From positions 1 through 12,126 of the forward strand of contig PNND01000381.1 of assembly GCA_013824045.1 (NCBI GenBank): a DNA stretch of 12,126 bases, written 5' to 3'. This document shows positions 6,789-11,664 of the stretch, in pieces. The DNA is from Rhodobacter sp. (lineage in GTDB: Bacteria > Pseudomonadota > Alphaproteobacteria > Rhodobacterales > Rhodobacteraceae). Positions within the stretch are counted from its first letter, which is position 1; the number at the start of each line of letters is the position of its first letter. The notes below the pieces were generated by a model. That model searched no databases. It saw only the letters and a program-made list of their open reading frames with translations, and had not been told where the DNA came from. The translations under genes and the position numbers were made by a program.

Positions 6789-7532
6789 TCATTCGCGGTT
6801 GCCGAGGAATTGCAGAAGGAACATGAAGATATTGATGAAGTTCATGTAGAGGTTCAGCGCGCCCATGATGGCGGATTTGCCGAGCCATTCTTCATCGCCA
6901 TACTGCGCGTGCTGGATGTAGGTGTTCTTGATGTTCTGCGTATCAAACGCGGTCAGGCCCGCGAAAATCAGCAGACCGATCACCGAGATCGCGAAGGCCA
7001 GCGCGCCCGAGCCGAGGAACAGGTTCACGATCGAGGCGACGATCAGGCCAATCAGACCCATCATCAGGAAGGTGCCCATGCCCGACAAATCGCGCTTGGT
7101 GGTGTAGCCCCAGAGCGACAGACCCGCGAAGGAGATCGCAGTGACGAGGAAGGTCTGCGCGATGGAGATGCCTGTGAAGGCCGCGAAGATCCATGCGATG
7201 GACAGACCCATCACCGCCGCGAAGGCGTAGAAGAAAAGCTGTGCGGCAGCCTGCGACAGGCGGTTGATCGCCGCGCCGAAGGCGAAGACCATCAGCAGGG
7301 GGGCGAACATCACCACCCAGCCGAGAATGTTCGGCGAGAGCGTGACGGGATCGCGGAAGATCGACAGAAGGGCGTCCGACGTGCCGACTGCCCAGGCCAC
7401 GCCGCCGGTGAGCAGCATGCCGACGGACATCAGGCCGTAGACTTTGTTCATATGGGCGCGAAGCCCGGCGTCGATCTCGGCGGTGCGGGCGCCTGCGGCG
7501 CCGGCCGGCCGGATCGTCTGATAGTCAGCCAT
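6789..7532 (-). CDS. Bax inhibitor-1/YccA family membrane protein
   Basis: A 247-residue integral inner-membrane protein with about seven hydrophobic segments after a soluble N-terminal tail of some 30 residues (MADYQTIRPAGAAGARTAEIDAGLRAHMNKVYGLM... begins the first segment). The last third has LTAFDTQNIKNTY, the conserved BI-1 motif with an Asp of the proposed calcium/pH sensor, then NLYMNFINIFMFLLQFLG. Bacterial members such as YetJ are pH-dependent calcium leak channels and YccA modulates FtsH; which applies here is unknown. The ATG at 7532 has GGAGG six bases upstream. It lies alone with a promoter of its own and a shared terminator. The membrane topology is inferred from hydrophobicity by eye. 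Confidence 0.93.
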   Translation of the reverse strand: MADYQTIRPAGAAGARTAEIDAGLRAHMNKVYGLMSVGMLLTGGVAWAVGTSDALLSIFRDPVTLSPNILGWVVMFAPLLMVFAFGAAINRLSQAAAQLFFYAFAAVMGLSIAWIFAAFTGISIAQTFLVTAISFAGLSLWGYTTKRDLSGMGTFLMMGLIGLIVASIVNLFLGSGALAFAISVIGLLIFAGLTAFDTQNIKNTYIQHAQYGDEEWLGKSAIMGALNLYMNFINIFMFLLQFLGNRE

Positions 7533-7593
7533 GTGAAACCTCCGAAGTTGAGCCATCGGCTGCGGGTTGGCGCCCCACAGGCCGTATGTTGGC

Positions 7594-7622
7594 AATATCG
7601 GGATGCGCGCCTTGGATTTCAA
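7594..7622 (-). promoter_or_regulatory. Candidate sigma-70 promoter for the BI-1 gene
   Basis: Reading the minus strand, TTGAAA (7622-7617), a 17-base spacer and GATATT (7599-7594). This predicts a transcript start near 7587 and a leader of about 55 bases. It is one of the better -35/-10 matches in the window. Confidence 0.5.
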
Positions 7623-7662
7623 GACGTAATGGCAGGAAACGATGCGGCAAGAATGTCGCTTT

Positions 7663-7686
7663 TTCGGCACCGAGTTCGGCACCGAG
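7663..7686. repeat. Exact 12-bp tandem duplication
   Basis: TTCGGCACCGAG occurs twice in direct succession (7663-7674, 7675-7686), just beyond the stop codon of the DUF1127 gene and upstream of the BI-1 promoter. Each unit contains an imperfect palindrome (CGG-CA-CCG). It may be a slippage product or a paired protein site. Confidence 0.5.
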
Positions 7687-7704
7687 GCGGGTGTCGGGGC
7701 GGGA

Positions 7705-7932
7705 TCATTTCCGCCAATGCGCGGGGACATCCCAGATCGGGCGCGTGGCCTCATGGCGGGCCTGTTCCGGGGTCAGGCCGATGTCGCGCAGGAGGTGGTC
7801 GTCGAGCGTGGCGAGGCCGCGGCGCTGGCGGAGCAGGGCGTGGAATTGTGCGAGGCGGTGCATGAGCCGAATGCGGCGCGTGGGGCGGACGGTGCGAGTG
7901 GCGAGGATGCGGAACATGAGGGAGGCTTTCAT
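7705..7932 (-). CDS. DUF1127 small basic protein
   Basis: A 75-residue, strongly Arg/His-rich protein. The C-terminal half carries the DUF1127 signature: RRGLATLDDHLLRDIGLT (about 38-55), then PEQARHEATRPIWDVPAHW. The N-terminal half is basic and probably helical. DUF1127 proteins are abundant in alphaproteobacteria; in Rhodobacter sphaeroides the member CcaF1 is an RNA-binding protein affecting small-RNA maturation and turnover, and others affect phosphate and carbon metabolism in Agrobacterium. An RNA-related role here is only inferred. The start at 7932 has a weak ribosome binding site; the ATGs at 7917 or 7863 would shorten it without touching the domain. It is divergent from the LysR gene. 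Confidence 0.85.
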   Translation of the reverse strand: MKASLMFRILATRTVRPTRRIRLMHRLAQFHALLRQRRGLATLDDHLLRDIGLTPEQARHEATRPIWDVPAHWRK

Positions 7933-8042
7933 ATGATGCGGTGATGGATGTGGGTGTTTGAATCAGGATGCTTGAAATATGCGGCCGGGCGTGGCATTTG
8001 TGAAATGAATGATTGTTTGAACTTGCATCAGGGGATGTGATG
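7933..8042. promoter_or_regulatory. Divergent control region between the DUF1127 and LysR genes
   Basis: A 110-base AT-richer spacer. It contains TGTTTGAA twice (7955-7962, 8014-8021), a further CTTGAAA (7971-7977), and an imperfect inverted repeat around the LysR ribosome binding site (TGCATC..GATGTG, 8025-8039). LysR regulators usually bind the divergent region next to their own gene, so these are candidate sites. No clear -35/-10 pair can be assigned to either gene. Confidence 0.35.
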
Positions 8043-8894
8043 ATGGCGCGCACGCTCGATCTGGTGGCCTTGCGGTCTTTTGTGGCGGTGGTGGATGCGG
8101 GTGGGGTGACGCGGGCGGCGGGGTTGCTGAACCTGACGCAATCGGCGGTGTCGATGCAGTTGAAGCGGCTGGAAGAGTCGCTGAATCTGGGGCTGTTTGC
8201 GCGGGCGGCGCGGAAGCTGACGCTGACGCCCGAGGGGGAGCAGCTGATCGGCTTCGCACGGAAGATGCTGGCCTTGAACGATGAGGCACTGGCGCGGCTG
8301 ACATCTTCGGCCTTTGAGGGGGAGATCCGGCTGGGGGTGCCGCATGACATCGTCTATCCGGCGATTCCGGGCATCCTGAAGCGGTTGTCGGGGCAGTTTC
8401 CCCGGATGCGGATCAATCTGGTGTCATCTTTCACCATCCTGCTGAAGGAGCAGTTCCAGCGTGGAGAGTTGGACCTGATCCTGACCACCGAGGATGTGCC
8501 GGGGGCGGGGGCGGAGGAGTTGGCGTCGCGCCCGCTGGTCTGGGTGGGGGCGGAGGAGGGGCAGATCTGGCAGAAGCGGCCGCTGCGGATCGGGTTCAAG
8601 GATACCTGCATCTTCCGGCGCAAGGCGGTGGCGGCGCTGGAGCGCGCCGGGGTGGCTTGGGAGATGGCGGTGGACGGGGAAAGCGAGCAGGCGATCGAGG
8701 CGACGGTGGCGGCCGATCTGGCGGTGACGGCGCGGCTGACCAATGCGATGCCGCCGGGGCTTTATGCCATTGATAACAAGGGGTTGCTGCCCGATCTGGG
8801 CGAGCAGACGATTTGCCTTTATGCTGCGCCGACCTTGCAGGGCGAGGCGGCGGCGCTGTTGCGGCAGGAGCTGCGCAACGCTTATTGCTGCTGA
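8043..8894 (+). CDS. LysR family transcriptional regulator
   Basis: A 283-residue regulator of typical but slightly short length. The N-terminal winged helix-turn-helix covers about residues 4-63: LVALRSFVAVVDAGGVTRAAGLLNLTQSAVSMQLKRLE, with the recognition helix around TQSAVSMQLKRL, and LTLTPEGEQL closes the wing. A linker helix follows, then an effector-binding domain starting at EIRLGVPHDIVYP (about 94 on) with GELDLILTT. The inducer is unknown. AGGGG at 8030-8034 serves ATGs at 8040 (spacing 5) and 8043 (spacing 8); I prefer 8043. It is divergent from the DUF1127 gene, its most likely target besides itself, and its 3' end overlaps the convergent oxidoreductase gene by 13 bp. Confidence 0.92.
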   Translation: MARTLDLVALRSFVAVVDAGGVTRAAGLLNLTQSAVSMQLKRLEESLNLGLFARAARKLTLTPEGEQLIGFARKMLALNDEALARLTSSAFEGEIRLGVPHDIVYPAIPGILKRLSGQFPRMRINLVSSFTILLKEQFQRGELDLILTTEDVPGAGAEELASRPLVWVGAEEGQIWQKRPLRIGFKDTCIFRRKAVAALERAGVAWEMAVDGESEQAIEATVAADLAVTARLTNAMPPGLYAIDNKGLLPDLGEQTICLYAAPTLQGEAAALLRQELRNAYCC

Positions 8895-9853
8895 TCCATT
8901 TCGATCACCACCTTGCCGGTGGCGACGCGCGAGCGCAGCAGGTCAAGCCCTTCGGCGAGGCGGTCCATCGGCAGGCGGTGCGAAATGTGGGGGTGCAACT
9001 CGCCCTTCGCATACCAGTCGATCAGGGTGGCAAGACTGTCGCGCAAGAGGTGGGGGGCAAAGGCGAGATAACCGCCCCACCAGAAGCCGATGACGGTGAT
9101 GTTCTTGACCAGCAAGAGGTTCGCGGCGACTTGTGGCACGGTGCCCGAGGCGAAGCCGATGGCAAGGATGCGGCCATCGGGGCGGGTGGCGCGCAGGGCG
9201 GCGTCAAAGGCGGGGCCGCCGACCGGATCATAGACGACATCGACACCGCCCAGTGCCTTGAGCGCGGATTTCAGATCGGAGTGGTCGCTGTCGATCACCG
9301 CATCCGCACCGGCGGCGGTGGCGATGGCCAGTTTTTCATGGCCGCGCGCACAGGCAATGACGCGGGCGCCCATGCGTTTGCCCACCTCGACGGCGGTGAG
9401 GCCTACGCCGCCAGCTGCGCCAAGGACGAGGAGGGTTTCGCCGGGTTGCAAGCGGGCCTTGTGCGCCAGCGCGAGATGCGAGGTGCCATAGGCGATCTGG
9501 AAACCTGCGGCTTCCGCGAAGGACATGGCGGGGGGCAGGGGGAGCAGGCTTTCGACGGCAAAGCACCCCTGTTCGGCCAGCCCGCCCTGTCCGCCATAGA
9601 CGGCGACGCGGGTGCCGGGGGGCGGGCCTTGGGTGCCGGGGCCAAGGTCGAGAACGGTGCCTGCCAGTTCGAGGCCGGGGATGAAGGGGAGCGTCGGTTT
9701 TTCCTGATATTTGCCATCGGCCATCAGCAGATCGGCGAAGTTCAGGCCGCAGGCATGGATGGCCACGCGCGCCTGACCCGGTCCGGGGACCGGATCGGGC
9801 AGGGTCCGCAAGGCGGCGGGGCTGCCGAAGGTATCGATCTGCCAGGCGCGCAT
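8882..9853 (-). CDS. NADPH:quinone oxidoreductase-type MDR enzyme
   Basis: A 323-residue zinc-free member of the medium-chain dehydrogenase/reductase superfamily, quinone oxidoreductase branch. The GroES-like catalytic domain has ACGLNFADLLMADGKY (34-49) and the PFIPGLELAGTV motif (56-67). The Rossmann domain has LLVLGAAGGVGLTAVEVGK (141-159), the NADPH-binding glycine motif. No Cys/His set for structural or catalytic zinc is seen. It reduces quinones or alpha,beta-unsaturated carbonyls; the natural substrate is unknown, and related MDR branches include acrylyl-CoA and enoyl-CoA reductases. The ATG at 9853 has GAAAGG 7-8 bases upstream. Its 3' end overlaps the convergent LysR coding end with no terminator between them. 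An AT-rich, motif-laden region lies upstream. Confidence 0.9.
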   Translation of the reverse strand: MRAWQIDTFGSPAALRTLPDPVPGPGQARVAIHACGLNFADLLMADGKYQEKPTLPFIPGLELAGTVLDLGPGTQGPPPGTRVAVYGGQGGLAEQGCFAVESLLPLPPAMSFAEAAGFQIAYGTSHLALAHKARLQPGETLLVLGAAGGVGLTAVEVGKRMGARVIACARGHEKLAIATAAGADAVIDSDHSDLKSALKALGGVDVVYDPVGGPAFDAALRATRPDGRILAIGFASGTVPQVAANLLLVKNITVIGFWWGGYLAFAPHLLRDSLATLIDWYAKGELHPHISHRLPMDRLAEGLDLLRSRVATGKVVIEMDQQQ

Positions 9854-9924
9854 CCGGGTGCCTTTCTGCCTTTGCGTGTCCCGGACGCAGGTCGCGCGCG
9901 GGATAGGGAGTATTTAGAGATAGG

Positions 9925-9953
9925 TTTATTGCAAAACGAAAATATCGGCGCAA
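9925..9953 (-). promoter_or_regulatory. Possible promoter of the MDR oxidoreductase gene
   Basis: On the minus strand, TTGCGC (9953-9948), 17 bases, AATAAA (9930-9925). GCAAAA half-sites overlap both elements, so a bound regulator could control it directly. Weak match in an AT-rich stretch. Confidence 0.25.
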
Positions 9954-9978
9954 AATTGTTGCAAAATGCATTGCAAAA
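9928..9978. promoter_or_regulatory. TTGCAAA repeat cluster, ScfR/PccR-like operator candidate
   Basis: Four GCAAAA sites have their G at 9931, 9950, 9961 and 9973; three are preceded by TT (9929, 9959, 9971). The last two form GTTGCAAA - 4 bases - ATTGCAAA (9958-9977), each matching 7 of 8 positions of the TTTGCAAA-N4-TTTGCAAA operator that I recall for PccR, the propionyl-CoA-responsive ScfR regulator of Rhodobacter sphaeroides, with identical spacing. The cluster lies 75-125 bases upstream of the MDR gene and about 220 bases upstream of the XRE gene. Confidence 0.45.
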
Positions 9979-9991
9979 TGAAAAACAGCTT

Positions 9992-10025
9992 AAGGAGGAA
10001 AACGGTTTTGTCAGGTTCCGCCTAG
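9992..10025 (+). other. Strong Shine-Dalgarno before a 5-codon reading frame
   Basis: AAGGAGG (9992-9998) is followed after 9 bases by TTG (10008) and the frame TCA GGT TCC GCC TAG, ending at 10025. It may be a leader peptide for the XRE gene, the relic of a lost gene, or chance. Confidence 0.2.
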
Positions 10026-10042
10026 GGTATTGCGGGACTTTG

Positions 10043-10076
10043 GTCCGACGCGTCTTCTCCAGATGTATAATCGGAC
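10043..10076. promoter_or_regulatory. Inverted repeat flanking a perfect TATAAT
   Basis: GTCCGA (10043-10048) and TCGGAC (10071-10076) are exact reverse complements. TATAAT (10066-10071) abuts the right arm. No convincing -35 stands 16-18 bases upstream (best is TTGGTC at 10040, 20 bases away), so this would be an activator-dependent or repressor-controlled promoter, if real. Confidence 0.3.
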
Positions 10077-10143
10077 GTATCCAAAAAGATAGGTTTACGC
10101 ATCTTTCTTACGAATTCTGGGGATAATTTCAAAGCTTCTGACT

Positions 10144-10160
10144 TTGGCACGCGAATTGCT
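10144..10160 (+). promoter_or_regulatory. Sigma-54 (RpoN) promoter of the XRE regulator gene
   Basis: TTGGCACGCGAATTGCT matches the -24/-12 consensus TTGGCACG-N4-TTGCW at every specified position. GG (10146-10147) and GC (10158-10159) have the required 12-base offset. The predicted transcript start near 10171 leaves a leader of about 26 bases with the GAGGAG site before the ATG at 10197. Such promoters need an ATP-dependent enhancer-binding activator acting from upstream. Confidence 0.65.
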
Positions 10161-10196
10161 TATATAATGGTGGGGACGATGCCCGAGGAGAAGATG

Positions 10197-10559
10197 ATGA
10201 AGCATCCTGTTGACGCCCATGTGGGAAAACGCATCCGCCATCGGCGTTGGATGGTGGGCATGACCCAGCAGCAGTTGGCCGACAAGGTTGGGATCAAGTT
10301 CCAGCAAATCCAGAAATACGAGACCGGCATGAACCGCGTCTCTGCCTCGCGTCTGTGGGATATCGCGGATGCCTTGGGCGTGACGATCGGGTTCTTCTTT
10401 GAAGGGCTGGACGACAGCCGCGAGAATGCGCAAGCGGCCGAGGGCGATTTCATGGCCGACAAGGAAGCGCTGGAGCTGGTGCGATCCTACTATGCGATCC
10501 CCGAGGCGCAGCGCCGCCGTCTGTTCGATCTGGCGCGTGTGTTGAGCGACGCGGCCTGA
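10197..10559 (+). CDS. XRE family transcriptional regulator, PraR-like
   Basis: A 120-residue regulator. An HTH_3 domain covers about residues 9-68: HVGKRIRHRRWMVGMTQQQLADKVGI, then the recognition part FQQIQKYETGMNRVSASRLWDIADALGV and FFFEGL. This closely resembles the alphaproteobacterial PraR group (rhizobial regulators of biofilm and reb genes) as I remember it. The C-terminal 50 residues (DKEALELVRSYYAIPEAQRRRLFDLARVL) look helical and probably serve dimerisation. GAGGAG (10185-10190) fits the ATG at 10197 with spacing 6. Upstream ATGs at 10167 and 10179 lack such a site, and 10167 would lie before the transcript start predicted from the sigma-54 promoter. The long, motif-rich upstream region suggests several layers of control. 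Confidence 0.9.
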   Translation: MKHPVDAHVGKRIRHRRWMVGMTQQQLADKVGIKFQQIQKYETGMNRVSASRLWDIADALGVTIGFFFEGLDDSRENAQAAEGDFMADKEALELVRSYYAIPEAQRRRLFDLARVLSDAA

Positions 10560-10569
10560 ACAAGATTTC

Positions 10570-10596
10570 GCCCGGTGGACGCCTCCGCCGCCGGGC
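10570..10596 (+). terminator. Hairpin after the XRE gene
   Basis: GCCCGGTGG (10570-10578) pairs with CCGCCGGGC (10588-10596) over 9 bp including one G-U, with a 9-base loop. Only TT follows, so termination would be weak without help. It begins 10 bases after the stop codon. Confidence 0.5.
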
Positions 10597-10602
10597 TTGA
10601 CC

Positions 10603-10635
10603 CTGTCCCCCCGTGCGGATAGCGCGGGGGGACAG
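10603..10635. repeat. Strong 14-bp hairpin upstream of the HisN-type gene
   Basis: CTGTCCCCCCGTGC (10603-10616) pairs with GCGCGGGGGGACAG (10622-10635), one G-U pair, with a GGATA loop. No T-tract follows. CCTGTCCCCCCG (10602-10613) is identical to 943-954 in the tadA terminator. It may be a terminator, an RNA stabiliser, or sit in the leader of the next gene. Confidence 0.55.
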
Positions 10636-10655
10636 TCCATTTCAGGGGGTGACCC

Positions 10656-11453
10656 ATGCGGGTTTCGGCGCAGGTTGCGGATGAGATCATCGCCACGGCG
10701 GCGGAATTGGCGGATGCGGCGCGCGAGGCGACGCTGCTGCATTTCCGGCGGGCCGATCTGACGGCGGATACCAAGGAGACGGAGCGGTTCGACCCGGTGA
10801 CAGTGGCAGACCGGCTTTCGGAAGAGCGGATGCGCGCGATCCTGAAGCGGCGCCGTCCGCAGGATGGCATTCTGGGCGAGGAATTCGGGGCCGAGGCCGG
10901 GACGAGCGGGCTGACCTGGGTGCTGGACCCGATCGACGGGACGCGGGGTTATCTTTCGGGCACGCCGACTTGGGGGGTGCTGATTTCCGTCCGCGATGAG
11001 ACGGGGCCGATCTATGGGATCATCGACCAGCCCTATATCCGCGAGCGGTTCGAGGGCGGCCTTGGCCGGGCCGAGGTGAACGGGCCATCAGGGCGGGCGG
11101 TGCTGCGCTGCCGGGGGGCGCGGCCTTTGTCGCAGGCGATCCTGTTTTCGACATTTCCCGAAGTGGGCACGCCCGAGGAGGGCGCAGCCTTCCGGCGCGT
11201 CGTACCTGAGGTGCGGCTGACGCGCTATGGGACAGATTGCTATGGCTATGCGCTGGTGGCGGCGGGGATGGTCGATCTGGTGATCGAGGCGGGATTGCAG
11301 GCCTATGACGTGCAGGCCCCGATTGCGGTGATCGAGGCGGCAGGCGGCATCGTGACCGATTGGGAGGGGCGGCCCTGCCTTGACGGGGGGCGCGTGCTGG
11401 CGGCGGCGAATGCCGAGGTTCACGCGGCGGCGCTGGCCCTGTTGCGGGGCTGA
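10656..11453 (+). CDS. hisN: Inositol monophosphatase family enzyme, probably HisN-type histidinol-phosphatase
   Basis: A 265-residue magnesium-dependent phosphatase. The metal site is complete: GEE (Glu75, Glu76), DPIDGT (Asp91, Ile93 backbone, Asp94) and the C-terminal Asp218 in AYDVQAP, equivalent to the WDxAA motif of IMPases. An N-terminal helix pair (1-45) and FDPVTVADRLSEERMR (45-60) are also typical. It dephosphorylates a small phosphomonoester; WVLDPIDGTRGYLSGTPTWGVLI looks most like HisN proteins, which catalyse the penultimate step of histidine synthesis, but inositol-phosphate or 3'-phosphoadenosine phosphate hydrolysis cannot be excluded. The ATG at 10656 has AGGGGGTG just upstream. 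It follows the XRE gene after a 96-base gap with two hairpins, so it is probably a separate unit. Confidence 0.85.
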   Translation: MRVSAQVADEIIATAAELADAAREATLLHFRRADLTADTKETERFDPVTVADRLSEERMRAILKRRRPQDGILGEEFGAEAGTSGLTWVLDPIDGTRGYLSGTPTWGVLISVRDETGPIYGIIDQPYIRERFEGGLGRAEVNGPSGRAVLRCRGARPLSQAILFSTFPEVGTPEEGAAFRRVVPEVRLTRYGTDCYGYALVAAGMVDLVIEAGLQAYDVQAPIAVIEAAGGIVTDWEGRPCLDGGRVLAAANAEVHAAALALLRG

Positions 11454-11466
11454 TGGCCGGATGGCA

Positions 11467-11480
11467 GGGCGCGCGCGCCC
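11467..11480. repeat. 14-bp perfect GC palindrome after hisN
   Basis: GGGCGCGCGCGCCC is self-complementary and lies 13 bases after the hisN stop. It lacks a loop and a T-tract, so it is a poor terminator; it is alternating CG, which could favour unusual DNA structure or reflect GC bias alone. Confidence 0.35.
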
Positions 11481-11546
11481 CCTCTGACCTCGAAGTCCTT
11501 CACGCCTTTCGGCTATGTCTGCCAATATGAAGGCGATTTCCGGGGC

Positions 11547-11586
11547 TTGGCCGGAGCTGGGGATATGGGCTAGGATTGCGATATCC
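11547..11586 (+). promoter_or_regulatory. Candidate promoter with flanking inverted repeat, amidohydrolase gene
   Basis: TTGGCC (11547-11552), 18 bases, TAGGAT (11571-11576). The -10 lies between GGATAT (11561-11566) and ATATCC (11581-11586), exact reverse complements that could bind a repressor over the promoter. The predicted transcript start is near 11583. By-eye call. Confidence 0.3.
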
Positions 11587-11599
11587 GGGCCGAGTCCTT

Positions 11600-11642
11600 C
11601 CCCCTTCTGTCGCCCGGTCTGTTCCCGATCCACCGAAGGGGG
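11600..11642 (+). other. Potential stem-loop in the leader of the amidohydrolase gene
   Basis: CCCCCTTC (11600-11607) and GAAGGGGG (11635-11642) are exact complements around a 27-base loop, ending 8 bases before the ribosome binding site AGGGGAG (11651-11657). It may influence translation or stability. I recognise no known riboswitch class. Confidence 0.3.
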
Positions 11643-11664
11643 TGGGCTTTAGGGGAGCATTTCC

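Larger units (their letters stand above)
9918..10097 (+). repeat. 11-bp direct repeat pair AGATAGGTTTA
   Basis: AGATAGGTTTA occurs at 9918-9928 and again at 10087-10097, 169 bp apart, in the same orientation within one intergenic region. Possible paired regulator sites; nothing else is known. The first copy follows a partial GAGTATTT element (9909-9916). Confidence 0.45.

Noticed and set aside
6810..7865. A 351-codon plus-strand frame opposite the BI-1 and DUF1127 genes
   Set aside because: Both opposing genes are clear family members. The predicted product is rich in Glu, Gln, His, Asp and Arg with no domain, and no ribosome binding site precedes it.
9928..9978. TTGCAAA repeats as a replication-origin iteron or CRISPR-like array
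   Set aside because: Only four short, irregularly spaced sites (19, 11 and 12 bp apart), with no DnaA boxes, rep gene, cas gene or spacer pattern.
8813..10126. A 437-codon plus-strand frame opposite the MDR gene
   Set aside because: It is the mirror of a full-length MDR enzyme and runs on into the AT-rich spacer. It is Gly/Ala-rich without motifs.
10163..10168. TATAAT just upstream of the XRE start as its main -10
   Set aside because: It overlaps the region just downstream of the sigma-54 -12 element and lacks a good -35 at the right distance. A transcript from it would start near 10175, so it cannot be fully excluded as a second promoter.
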